Below are positions 7,514 to 14,898 of a stretch of DNA of 42,547 nucleotides, piece after piece. The notes beneath the pieces are model-generated. The model was not told where the DNA came from, searched no databases, and saw nothing but the letters and a program-made list of their open reading frames with translations. Positions within the stretch are counted from its first letter, which is position 1. The number at the start of each line of letters is the position of its first letter. The translations under genes were made by a program, and so were the position numbers. Origin of the DNA: Acidimicrobiales bacterium (GTDB lineage: Bacteria > Actinomycetota > Acidimicrobiia > Acidimicrobiales > RAAP-2); NCBI GenBank assembly GCA_025351385.1, contig JANXWA010000019.1:1-42547 (forward strand). The letters are read 5' to 3'.

Positions 7514-8241
7514 CGAACCCGATCGAGGAACGTTCGCGTCGCCTCGTGCCGGGGGCTCACGAATATCTGCTCCGGCGTTCCCTGCTCGACGAGGACCCCG
7601 TGATCGAGGTAGGCGACCTGATGGGCGACGTCGCGAGCGAAGTTCATCTCGTGAGTCGCTATCAGCATGGTCGTGCCGCTACGTGCCAGGTCGCGCAGTA
7701 GGTCGAGCACCTCGCCCACCAGCGTCGGGTCGAGCGCGCTGGTCACCTCGTCGAGCAACAACAGCGACGGTCGCATCGCGAGGGCTCGCACGATCGCCAC
7801 GCGCTGCTGCTGGCCGCCCGACAGTCGGTCGGGGAAGTCGTCGGCGCGATCGCGCAGTCCAATCCGCTCCAAGAGCGCCAGCGCCTCCTCGCGCACCTCG
7901 TCACCGTCGCGCTTCAGGGCGTGCAACGGTCCGATCAGGATGTTCTCGAGGACGCTGAGGTGGGGGAAGAGGTTGAACGACTGGAAGACCATCCCGATGT
8001 GGCGGCGAACGAGGTCGGGATCGATGTGCGGGCTGAGCAGGGACTGCCCGAAGAGCGAGATCGACCCTTCGTCGACCGTCTCGAGAAGATTGGCGCATCG
8101 CAGCAACGTGGACTTCCCCGATCCCGACGCCCCGATCAGGCACACGACCTCATGACGATGCAGCGACAGCGAGACGCCTCGCAGCACCTCGTTGTCGCCG
8201 AATCGCTTTACGACGGCGTTCAACTCGAGGACAGTTTCCAT
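7510..8241 (-). CDS. Polar amino-acid ABC transporter ATPase (GlnQ/HisP type)
   Basis: This is a 243-residue ABC ATPase of the polar amino-acid uptake class. All nucleotide-binding motifs are present: Walker A GASGSGKS (37-44), Q-loop in VFQSFNLFPH (Q87), signature LSGGQQQR (140-147), Walker B LLLLDE (about 160-165) and the H-loop His in ATHEM (H197). The order and spacing are those of GlnQ. The gene is the last of three: binding protein, permease, ATPase. Its ATG overlaps the permease stop by one base (TGATG at 8243-8239), so translation is coupled. It energises import of an amino acid whose identity cannot be determined from sequence. Confidence 0.94.
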   Translation of the reverse strand: METVLELNAVVKRFGDNEVLRGVSLSLHRHEVVCLIGASGSGKSTLLRCANLLETVDEGSISLFGQSLLSPHIDPDLVRRHIGMVFQSFNLFPHLSVLENILIGPLHALKRDGDEVREEALALLERIGLRDRADDFPDRLSGGQQQRVAIVRALAMRPSLLLLDEVTSALDPTLVGEVLDLLRDLARSGTTMLIATHEMNFARDVAHQVAYLDHGVLVEQGTPEQIFVSPRHEATRTFLDRVR

Positions 8242-9131
8242 CAGGCAGCCGCCAGTCGAAGGGAGCGGTCGCGAGCGATGAGATGGTCGGTGTAACGGGT
8301 CATGGGGATCGTGAGGATGAGAAAGAGCAGCGCGGCCACGACGTAGCCGCTGAAGTTGAACTCCGTCGAGGCGTAGATCCCGGCGGCGCGAACGGCTTCG
8401 ATGGCTCCGAAGATCGACAACAGTGCCGTGTCCTTCTGCAATGAGATGAAGTCGTTCAAGAGCGGCGGGATCACTGTGCGGACCGCTTGGGGGAGGATGA
8501 CCCGGCGCATGGTGGCGTAGTGGGTGAGACCGAGTGATCGCGCGGCCAGCGTCTGGCCGTGGGGAACCGAGTTGATGCCCGCGCGGTACACCTCGGCGAC
8601 GTAGGCGCTGTAGGTGATGGTGAGCGACATGCATCCGTAGACCGCAGGCGACTGGTTGGAGAGGAAGCCCAACTGCAACGCCGGCAGGCCGTCACCGACC
8701 AGGAAGAACACGAGCAGGATTGGGATCCCGCGAAAGACGTCCGTGTACGTCGTGGACAGGATCCGAAACGGGAGGAGCACCGGTGACTGGCTCATGCGAG
8801 TCCAGGCGATGATGAGACCGAAGAAGAGCACGAGCACCTCGCACACGAGGAAGATCCAGATGTTGACGATCAGGCCACGTCCGACCGAGCTGAGCCCCTG
8901 ACGGGGATCGCCGATAAACGAGTGCCACATGTGGTGCGGATTGAAGAAGAAGAACCTCACCGAGGCGCCCCCGGGCGCGAGATAGAAGACCGCGACGAGG
9001 CCGCCGAGGACCAGGAGGGTCGACAGCGTGCTCGCGACCAGACCACGCCGTCCGATGAGCAGTTGTCGTCGCCGAGGAAGGAAGAGCCGAGGGGGAGTCT
9101 GGAGAGCGTCGGCCTCCTGCTCTAGCGACAC
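8241..9131 (-). CDS. Polar amino-acid ABC transporter permease (HisM/GlnP type)
   Basis: This is a 296-residue inner-membrane permease of the HisM/GlnP class. An N-terminal hydrophobic segment (about 31-51) is followed, after an extracytoplasmic stretch, by about five more helices. The ATPase-contacting EAA loop is visible as EVYRAGINSVPHGQTLAARSLG with the following RRVILPQAVR. The start is GTG at 9131, only 5 nt after the binding-protein stop, and the end overlaps the ATPase start. It is longer at the N-terminus than simple GlnP proteins, as in permeases with an extra leading helix. A single permease gene suggests a homodimer. Confidence 0.93.
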   Translation of the reverse strand: MSLEQEADALQTPPRLFLPRRRQLLIGRRGLVASTLSTLLVLGGLVAVFYLAPGGASVRFFFFNPHHMWHSFIGDPRQGLSSVGRGLIVNIWIFLVCEVLVLFFGLIIAWTRMSQSPVLLPFRILSTTYTDVFRGIPILLVFFLVGDGLPALQLGFLSNQSPAVYGCMSLTITYSAYVAEVYRAGINSVPHGQTLAARSLGLTHYATMRRVILPQAVRTVIPPLLNDFISLQKDTALLSIFGAIEAVRAAGIYASTEFNFSGYVVAALLFLILTIPMTRYTDHLIARDRSLRLAAA

Positions 9132-9136
9132 GACTC

Positions 9137-10012
9137 TTACGGCTTAATGACCGGCACGCTGGTATAGATGTTCAGCCACTTGTTCTGCAGCTTCGTCAGC
9201 GTCCCGTCCGTCTTCAGCGCCGCGAGGGCGACGTTGACGCAACCGGCGAGCGGACTGTTCTTTTGGAACAAGAGCCCGTAGTGCTCGCCGACGCTGGGGA
9301 ACTGGCCGACCTGGGTGGCGATGAGCTTCTTGTTCTTGTCCGTGATCTGAGCAGACGCCATGTACTGGCCCGTCGGCGTGTCGATCACCAGCGCGTCGAT
9401 CCGGCCGTTCTGCAGCTGCGCCACCGCCTGGTCGAGGGTCGAATAGACGCGCGCGGCCTTGGTGGGCTTGATGAAGCTGTTGATGAAGGAGAGCCCCGTC
9501 GTGCCGATCTGGTCACCGTACTGGTAGGTCTTGAGGTCGGCGCGCGTGTGGTGCTTCACGATCCTGTTGGTCTTCAGCGCCACGATCGACTGCTGGACGT
9601 CGTAGTAGCTGTTGGAGAACGTCACGACCATGGCGCGCGCCGCCGTGTAGGAGATCTCGTTGATGTCGAAGTCGAACTTCTTCGTGCCCGGGGTGTAACT
9701 GCTGTCGAACGGCTCAGTGACCCAGTTGACGTTCGACGTGGACACCCCGAGGGTCTTGGCGATCGCGTAGACGAGGGCCGATTCGTAGCCCTTTCCGTTG
9801 GTGGGCTTGTTGTTGACGAACCAGGGCGTGTACACGGGATTGTCGGTCGCGACCGTGAGCTTGCCCTTGGCGTATTCCTGGGCGGCGATCGTGGTCTTGC
9901 ACGTGGCGAGCGAGTAGGAACTGGCGTTCGCGGCGAGGCCCGACGAGAGCGTCGCGACGCCGATCGTGGAGACGCCCACGAGGCCAGCCAGGGCGATTCG
10001 GAGGTTGCGCAT
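9137..10012 (-). CDS. ABC transporter substrate-binding protein, family 3 (amino acid)
   Basis: This is a 291-residue secreted solute-binding protein of the SBP_bac_3 family, the receptor for the permease and ATPase that follow. A signal peptide is clear: MRNLR, a hydrophobic core to about residue 25, then a likely signal peptidase I site after LAANA. There is no lipobox cysteine at the cleavage site, so it may be released or anchored only by the permease, unlike the lipoproteins common in Gram-positives. The mature part shows the family pattern GKLTVATDNPVYTPWF and, near the hinge, DALVIDTPTGQYM. The start ATG has an AAGGGA ribosome site a few bases upstream. The ligand is unknown. Confidence 0.92.
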   Translation of the reverse strand: MRNLRIALAGLVGVSTIGVATLSSGLAANASSYSLATCKTTIAAQEYAKGKLTVATDNPVYTPWFVNNKPTNGKGYESALVYAIAKTLGVSTSNVNWVTEPFDSSYTPGTKKFDFDINEISYTAARAMVVTFSNSYYDVQQSIVALKTNRIVKHHTRADLKTYQYGDQIGTTGLSFINSFIKPTKAARVYSTLDQAVAQLQNGRIDALVIDTPTGQYMASAQITDKNKKLIATQVGQFPSVGEHYGLLFQKNSPLAGCVNVALAALKTDGTLTKLQNKWLNIYTSVPVIKP

Positions 10013-10053
10013 GTGAATCCCTTCTGATGAGTAGCCACAAAGTGGTGACCGTC

Positions 10054-10059
10054 AGTGTA
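10054..10059 (-). promoter_or_regulatory. Candidate -10 for the amino-acid ABC operon
   Basis: TACACT on the minus strand about 40 nt before the binding-protein ATG. No convincing -35 is seen at the usual distance. Confidence 0.35.
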
Positions 10060-10121
10060 ACGCTCGCATTTGGCGCGATTCGGGGTTCGGTCGGCAGGGT
10101 CGGCGCCCGATCGGAGGGGCA

Positions 10122-10152
10122 GCCCGGGATATGGGAATTTCATTTCCCGGGC
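10122..10152. repeat. Inverted repeat between the ABC operon promoter and tRNA-Ser
   Basis: GCCCGGG (10122-10128) and CCCGGGC (10146-10152) are perfect 7-bp arms around 17 nt. An alternative inner pairing, GGGAA (10133-10137) with TTCCC (10144-10148), is also possible. It sits just upstream of the tRNA promoter and on the far side of the ABC operon promoter, so it may be a regulator site or a barrier between the two. Confidence 0.5.
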
Positions 10153-10165
10153 GACCTCACTTCAC

Positions 10166-10171
10166 TAGGAT
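10166..10171 (+). promoter_or_regulatory. -10 element of tRNA-Ser
   Basis: TAGGAT lies 10 nt before the first base of the mature tRNA, which would put the transcript start about 3-4 nt upstream of it. Confidence 0.5.
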
Positions 10172-10181
10172 GGAGCGGCTG

Positions 10182-10275
10182 GGAGAGGTGGGTGAGTTCG
10201 GTTTAAACCACATTCCTGCTAAGAATGCGGCCTGCGAAAGTGGGCCCGAGGGTTCAAATCCCTCCCTCTCCGCCA
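10182..10275 (+). tRNA. tRNA-Ser (anticodon GCU)
   Basis: The acceptor stem pairs GGAGAGG (10182-10188) with CCTCTCC (10265-10271), followed by discriminator G and an encoded CCA (10273-10275). The anticodon arm is CATTC-CTGCTAA-GAATG, giving anticodon GCT, which reads AGC and AGU serine codons. A long variable arm pairs GGCC with GGCC around TGCGAAAGTG, as expected for a class II tRNA, and the T arm is GAGGG-TTCAAAT-CCCTC. The 94-nt length including CCA is typical for serine tRNAs. Confidence 0.96.
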
Positions 10276-10277
10276 TT

Positions 10278-10304
10278 ACCACCGAGCGCAGTGCGCTCGG
10301 TGGT
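10278..10304 (+). terminator. Terminator-like hairpin after tRNA-Ser
   Basis: A perfect 12-bp stem (10278-10289 with 10293-10304, ACCACCGAGCGC and its complement) has a 3-nt loop AGT and begins two bases after the encoded CCA. There is no U-run after it, which is common for actinobacterial terminators. It also lies 15 nt before the rimO start, so it may separate the tRNA transcript from rimO or act on rimO expression. Confidence 0.7.
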
Positions 10305-10319
10305 GCCATTCATGAGGAG

Positions 10320-11627
10320 ATGTTTCTGAGGTACTGGATCGAGACGCTTGGGTGCCCGAAGAACCACGTGGACTCCGACAAGCTGGCGGGACTCCTCGTG
10401 TCCCAGGGCTACGCGCCGGCCGAGTCGCCCGAGGGGGCCGACCTGGTCGTCGCCAACACCTGCGCGTTCATCGAGGCCGCCCGCGAGGAGTCCATCGAGA
10501 CGGTGCTCGAACTGGCCGATCGCAAGCAGCAGCAGGCCCGACTCGTCGTGACCGGCTGCATGGCTGAGCGTTACGGCGAGGAGCTGGCGTCCGCGCTGCC
10601 CGAGGTCGACCTCGTCGCCGGCTTCGGTGTGAGCCTCGTCGAGACTGCCCCGACCCCGGTCGCCCTGCGCCGACGCCCCGTCCCGTCCTTCGACCTGCTC
10701 AACCTTCCGCGTCCGAAGTCCGCGACGCCCTGGGCCTACGTGAAGATCGCTGAGGGCTGCGACCGTCGCTGCGGCTTCTGCGCCATCCCGACCTTTCGCG
10801 GCGACCAGCGGTCGCGCTCCACCGAGGAGATCCTCGCCGAGGCTCGCTCGCTGGTTGAAGGTGGAGTGCGCGAACTGGTGCTCATCGCCCAGGACCTCGC
10901 CAGCTGGGGTCACGACCGTCGTCGGGCCGGCCGGGGCGAGCCGGTCGAGGTGCTCGACGAGGGCGGCACCCAGCCTTTGATCGACTTGACCAAGACGTTG
11001 AGCGGCGAGGTCGATCGGGTCCGCCTGCTCTACCTGTACCCGTCCGGACTCACGAGCGGACTCATCGAGACGATCCTCGAGACGGGCGTCCCCTACTTCG
11101 ACCTCTCGCTCCAACACGCCTCTCGTCCGATGCTGCGCGCGATGCGGCGCTGGGGCGACGGAAACAGATTCCTCGAACGAATCGCGGCCATCCGCGCCGC
11201 CGAGCCCGACGCCACCTTCCGGTCGTCGTTCATCCTCGGCTACCCCGGCGAGACCGAGGACGACCAGCGCGAACTGATCGAGTTCATCGAGGAGGCGCAG
11301 CTCGACTGGGCCGGCTTCTTCACGTTCTCGTCCGAGGAGGGCACGCCGGCCAACGCCATGGATCGCCAGGTCCCCCACGAGCTGGCCCTCGAACGGCTGC
11401 GCGAGGTGAGCGAGATCCAGGACTCGATCACCGCCCGGCGCCGTGACGCTCTGGTCGGCACTCGCCAAAGACTCCTCATCGACTCGCCCGGCGTCGGGCG
11501 CAGTGTCCGAGAATGCCCCGAGATTGATGGCATTGTGATGGTTGAGCAATCACTGTCGGTGGGGACACTTGTTGACTGTGAGATCGTGGCGAGTCACGGA
11601 ACGGATCTGGAGGCGGTGCAGGTATGA
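10320..11627 (+). CDS. rimO: Ribosomal protein S12 methylthiotransferase RimO
   Basis: This is a 435-residue radical-SAM enzyme that adds a methylthio group to a conserved aspartate of ribosomal protein S12. The N-terminal UPF0004 domain contributes three cluster cysteines (C12 in ETLGCPKN, C48 in NTCAF, C80 in VTGCMAERY). The radical-SAM triad is C147, C151 and C154 in CDRRCGFCAIP. A TRAM domain ends the protein. GCPKNHVDSD is the form typical of RimO rather than MiaB. The start is uncertain: the ATG at 10320 has GAGGAG directly against it with no spacer, so CTG at 10326 with proper spacing is a possible alternative. It is coupled to pgsA by an ATGA overlap, the usual actinobacterial order. 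Confidence 0.94.
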   Translation: MFLRYWIETLGCPKNHVDSDKLAGLLVSQGYAPAESPEGADLVVANTCAFIEAAREESIETVLELADRKQQQARLVVTGCMAERYGEELASALPEVDLVAGFGVSLVETAPTPVALRRRPVPSFDLLNLPRPKSATPWAYVKIAEGCDRRCGFCAIPTFRGDQRSRSTEEILAEARSLVEGGVRELVLIAQDLASWGHDRRRAGRGEPVEVLDEGGTQPLIDLTKTLSGEVDRVRLLYLYPSGLTSGLIETILETGVPYFDLSLQHASRPMLRAMRRWGDGNRFLERIAAIRAAEPDATFRSSFILGYPGETEDDQRELIEFIEEAQLDWAGFFTFSSEEGTPANAMDRQVPHELALERLREVSEIQDSITARRRDALVGTRQRLLIDSPGVGRSVRECPEIDGIVMVEQSLSVGTLVDCEIVASHGTDLEAVQV

Positions 11628-12187
11628 CAACCGGGCCCACCTACGGCGAGACCGCCCTCATGACGCCGGCCAACCTTTTGACGACGATCCGCCTGCTCGT
11701 CGCGCCGGTGTTCATCTACATGATCATCGCCAACCGCATCTCGTGGTGGACGTCGCTCGTCGGGTTCCTCGCGGCCCTCACCGACTACTTCGACGGCGTC
11801 GTGGCCCGCCGCCACGGCACGACGAGGTCAGGCGCGTTCCTCGACCCGCTGGCCGACAAGGTCATCGTCCTTGGCGCGCTGTACGCGATCATCCTGGCGC
11901 GACCGCATGGGTTGACCGGCTTCATCGCCCCGGCCGCCATCATCACGCTGCGCGAGATCTGGATGAGCGTGTACCGCTCGAGGGCCTCCAAGCGGGGCCT
12001 CTCGATCCCGGCGAGCCAGCTCGCCAAGTGGAAGACCTTCGTGCAGGACTGGGCCATCGCCTTTTGTGTCCTGCCCCTCACCGGTCACCACGCGTGGATC
12101 GGGATCACCACGATCTGGATCGCCACGGCCCTGACGCTCTACACGGGATGGCGGTACTACGTCGACGGCAAGCAGGTTGCTCCGTGA
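11624..12187 (+). CDS. pgsA: CDP-diacylglycerol-glycerol-3-phosphate 3-phosphatidyltransferase
   Basis: This is a 187-residue membrane enzyme of the CDP-alcohol phosphatidyltransferase family that makes phosphatidylglycerol phosphate, the first committed step to phosphatidylglycerol and cardiolipin. The signature D-x2-DG-x2-AR-x8-G-x3-D-x3-D is complete: it begins TDYFDGVVARR and continues through GAFLDPLADK (about residues 49-75). Several hydrophobic helices follow. The ATG at 11624 overlaps the rimO stop; the end overlaps the cinA GTG start as GTGA. An internal ATG at 11660 would remove 12 residues. The rimO-pgsA-cinA order argues for PgsA rather than another member of the family. Confidence 0.92.
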   Translation: MTTGPTYGETALMTPANLLTTIRLLVAPVFIYMIIANRISWWTSLVGFLAALTDYFDGVVARRHGTTRSGAFLDPLADKVIVLGALYAIILARPHGLTGFIAPAAIITLREIWMSVYRSRASKRGLSIPASQLAKWKTFVQDWAIAFCVLPLTGHHAWIGITTIWIATALTLYTGWRYYVDGKQVAP

Positions 12188-13443
12188 AAGTTGAGATCGT
12201 CGCGGTCGGCACGGAGCTGCTGCTCGGCCAGATCCCCGACACGAACTCGCAGTGGCTCGGCGAGCAGCTCGCGGCGAACGGGATCGGCTCGCACTTCCAC
12301 CAGCACGTTGGCGACAATCACGAGCGCATCGTGCTCGCGTTTCGCACCGCGCTCGCTCGCAGCGACGCGGTCATCGTTTGCGGCGGACTGGGGCCGACCC
12401 AGGACGACATCACCCGCGCCGCGCTCGCCGAGGTCATGAACGTCCCGCTCGACCGAGACGAGGAGATCGTCGCGAAGATCCGCGCGATGTTCGGGTCGCG
12501 CGGACGCGCGATGCCCGAGAACAACCTGTTACAGGCCGACGTTCCCCGCGGCGCCGCGATCATCCCCCAGACCCGGGGCACGGCGCCGGGGCTGATCTGC
12601 GCGGTGGGCCTAAAGGTCGTCTACGCCGTGCCCGGAGTGCCCTACGAGATGACCGACATGTTCGAAAGGGCGATCCTGCCGGACCTCTTGGCCCGTCAGC
12701 GTGACGCGGGGGAGACCTCCGTGATCACGAGTCGGGTGTTGCGGACGTGGGGGGCGAGCGAATCCGGTCTCGCCGAGGCAGTGGGCGAGCGTTTCGAGGC
12801 GCTGGCGGGCGACGGGCGCGTGACGATCGCCTTCCTGGCCTCGGGCATCGAGGGCATCAAGGTCCGGCTCACCGCACGTGGCGACGACGCCGCGCACGCG
12901 ACGAGTCTGCTGGTCGACGAGGAGTCCCTCGTCCGCACCCTCATCGAAGAGAAGCTCGGCGACATCATCTTCGGGGTCGACGACGAGACCATGGAGGACG
13001 CGATCGCCACCCGGATGCTCGCCCGCCACGAGACGCTGGCGGTCGCCGAGTCGATCACCGGTGGGCTGATCGCGAGTCGGCTGGTGAACATCGCGGGGGC
13101 GTCGACATGGTTCCGGGGCGGCGTCGTGAGCTACGCCTCCGAGGTGAAGTTCGACCTTCTGGGCGTGCCGCGCGGACCGGTCGTCAGTGCCGAGGCCGCC
13201 GAGACGATGGCGAGCGGAGTCCGGGCGCTGCTGAAGTCCGACGTGGGTCTCAGCGTCACCGGGGTGGCCGGGCCGGAGGAGCAGGACGGCCAGCCGGCCG
13301 GCACGGTCTTCGTCGGCGTGGCCGTCGGCGACGTCGTCGAGCACGTGGCCCTCCGTCTGCCGGGCGATCGCCCGCGCATCCGTTCGTACAGTGCGATCAG
13401 TGCGCTCGACGCCCTTCGCCGCACACTCGACCGGTTGGGCTGA
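12184..13443 (+). CDS. cinA: CinA-family protein (ADP-ribose pyrophosphatase/NMN deamidase)
   Basis: This is a 419-residue two-domain CinA. The N-terminal molybdopterin-binding-like (COG1058) domain begins VKVEIVAVGTELLLGQIPD and contains CGGLGPTQDD. The C-terminal PncC-type domain has AESITGGLIASRL, the catalytic Ser region, then SYASEVKFDLLGV and SVTGVAGPEEQDGQPAGTVF. The family recycles NAD by-products by deamidating nicotinamide mononucleotide and cleaving ADP-ribose; the name comes from competence induction in streptococci. The GTG start at 12184 overlaps the pgsA stop. In many bacteria cinA is followed directly by recA; here a serine hydrolase gene lies between them. Confidence 0.94.
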   Translation: MKVEIVAVGTELLLGQIPDTNSQWLGEQLAANGIGSHFHQHVGDNHERIVLAFRTALARSDAVIVCGGLGPTQDDITRAALAEVMNVPLDRDEEIVAKIRAMFGSRGRAMPENNLLQADVPRGAAIIPQTRGTAPGLICAVGLKVVYAVPGVPYEMTDMFERAILPDLLARQRDAGETSVITSRVLRTWGASESGLAEAVGERFEALAGDGRVTIAFLASGIEGIKVRLTARGDDAAHATSLLVDEESLVRTLIEEKLGDIIFGVDDETMEDAIATRMLARHETLAVAESITGGLIASRLVNIAGASTWFRGGVVSYASEVKFDLLGVPRGPVVSAEAAETMASGVRALLKSDVGLSVTGVAGPEEQDGQPAGTVFVGVAVGDVVEHVALRLPGDRPRIRSYSAISALDALRRTLDRLG

Positions 13444-13491
13444 AGGGCGCTGCGGCTGGTTTAGTCTCGTCGTAGACCACTGGAGGTGCGC

Positions 13492-14721
13492 GTGTCGAGC
13501 CTTGAGATCAGAGTTGACCCGTCGGCCATGGGCTTGGACGTCCAGCGCCTCGAACGGATCAAGCCGCACTTCGACGCGTACGTCGACGACCGTCGTCTGC
13601 CCGGTTGGCTGGCTACCGTCTCGAGGGGGGGCGAGCTGGTGTGGACCGGCAAGGGCGGGCACCGTGACCGCGAGCAGGGCCTCGACGTGACCGACGACAC
13701 GATCTGGCGCATCTACTCCATGACCAAGCCGATCACGTCGATTGTGGCGATGATTCTCTACGAGGAGGGTCGCTTCGACCTGAACGACGACGCGGGCCAG
13801 TGGATCGAGGAACTGGCCGAACCGCGTGTCTGGGCCGGGGGCACGGCGATCAAGCCGGTGACCGTCCCGGCGGTCGAGCCGGTCCGGGTCCACCACCTCT
13901 TGAGCCACACGAGCGGCCTCACGTACAACTTCCAAAACCGCCACCCGGTCGACGAGATCTACCGCGCCAAGGGCTACGGCTTCCACGCGTTTCCGAGCGA
14001 CGACCTCGCTCGAGCGGTGCACGACTACTGCTCCACCCCGCTGCTGTTCCAACCGGGCAGTCGGTGGAACTACTCGGAGTCGACGGCGGTCCTCGGGCGA
14101 TTGATCGAAATCTGGACCGGCCAGGCCCTCGACGTCGTCTTTCGCGAACGCGTCTTCGAACCGCTCGGGATGCACGACACTGACTGGTGGTGCCCGCCCG
14201 AGAAGCAGGACCGTCTGGCGATGCTCTACGTCCCTCTGCACGGTGAGTCGTTCCCGTTCGTCGACCTCGCCAAGCAGGTGCTCGAGCCACACCTAATGCA
14301 CGATGGCGGCGGCGGCCTGCTCTCGACGGCGCACGACTACCACCAGTTCATGACCATGCTGTTGCGCGGCGGCGAGCTGAACGGCACGCGCCTCGTCTCG
14401 AGCCGGACCCTCGAACTGATGACCGAGAACCACCTGCCCAACGACGTCGACCTTCAGGGGTTTGCGACCGGGCTCTTCGCCGACGTCGAGGACGCGGGCC
14501 TCGGCTTCGGCCTCGGCTTCTCGGTCGTCGTCGATCGGCGCAAGAACAAGAGCCTCGTCTCTGAGGGAACGTTCGGCTGGGGAGGCGCGGCGTCGACGGT
14601 CTTCTGGGTCGATCCCACCGAGGACCTGACGGTGAGCTTCTACACCCAGCTGCTGCCGAGCTCGACCTACCCGATCCGGCGAGAACTTCAGCAGCTGGTG
14701 TATCAGTCACTCGTCGATTAG
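13492..14721 (+). CDS. Serine hydrolase of the beta-lactamase/class C (EstB-like) family
   Basis: This is a 409-residue beta-lactamase-fold serine hydrolase, the family of class C lactamases, D-peptidases and EstB-type esterases. The catalytic S-x-x-K is SMTK (in WRIYSMTKPITS), the second motif is the Tyr of WNYSEST, and the third motif region reads FGWGGAAST, where esterase-like members have GWGG in place of the lactamase KTG. No signal peptide is seen, so a cytosolic esterase or hydrolase is more likely than a resistance enzyme. I chose the GTG at 13492 because GGAGG lies 5 nt before it; a GTG at 13486 is also in frame. The gene sits between cinA and recA. Confidence 0.85.
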   Translation: MSSLEIRVDPSAMGLDVQRLERIKPHFDAYVDDRRLPGWLATVSRGGELVWTGKGGHRDREQGLDVTDDTIWRIYSMTKPITSIVAMILYEEGRFDLNDDAGQWIEELAEPRVWAGGTAIKPVTVPAVEPVRVHHLLSHTSGLTYNFQNRHPVDEIYRAKGYGFHAFPSDDLARAVHDYCSTPLLFQPGSRWNYSESTAVLGRLIEIWTGQALDVVFRERVFEPLGMHDTDWWCPPEKQDRLAMLYVPLHGESFPFVDLAKQVLEPHLMHDGGGGLLSTAHDYHQFMTMLLRGGELNGTRLVSSRTLELMTENHLPNDVDLQGFATGLFADVEDAGLGFGLGFSVVVDRRKNKSLVSEGTFGWGGAASTVFWVDPTEDLTVSFYTQLLPSSTYPIRRELQQLVYQSLVD

Positions 14722-14797
14722 GCCCAGTTTCATTGAAATGTCTGTTCATCCTCGTCCGCGTCAGGCATGATTGGGAGGTTGTCGGGAAATCCTCTTT

Positions 14798-14813
14798 ACG
14801 AACACTTGTTCGT
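14798..14813 (+). promoter_or_regulatory. LexA (SOS) box upstream of recA
   Basis: ACGAAC-ACTT-GTTCGT is a perfect palindrome whose core CGAAC-N4-GTTCG is the SOS box known from actinobacteria. It is 85 nt before the recA ATG in an otherwise geneless leader (14722-14898), exactly where a LexA operator for recA is expected. Confidence 0.85.
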
Positions 14814-14898
14814 AGTACCGTGAATGGAGGGTGGAGACCGACCGATGTCACAAGAGGTTCGTAGCGTCCCTCTCTTGACGAAGAACAAGGAGATACCA

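Noticed and set aside
10182-10275. tRNA-Ser as an integration site of a mobile element
   Set aside because: No integrase, no repeated tRNA 3' end and only conserved core genes on the downstream side.
13492-14721. Beta-lactamase resistance gene
   Set aside because: No signal peptide is visible and the third motif is GWGG in place of KTG, which is typical of esterase-like relatives.
14736-14750. Small symmetric sequence TTTCATTGAAA after the serine hydrolase
   Set aside because: Five-base arms with a single central base are expected by chance at this scale, and no promoter element is linked to it.
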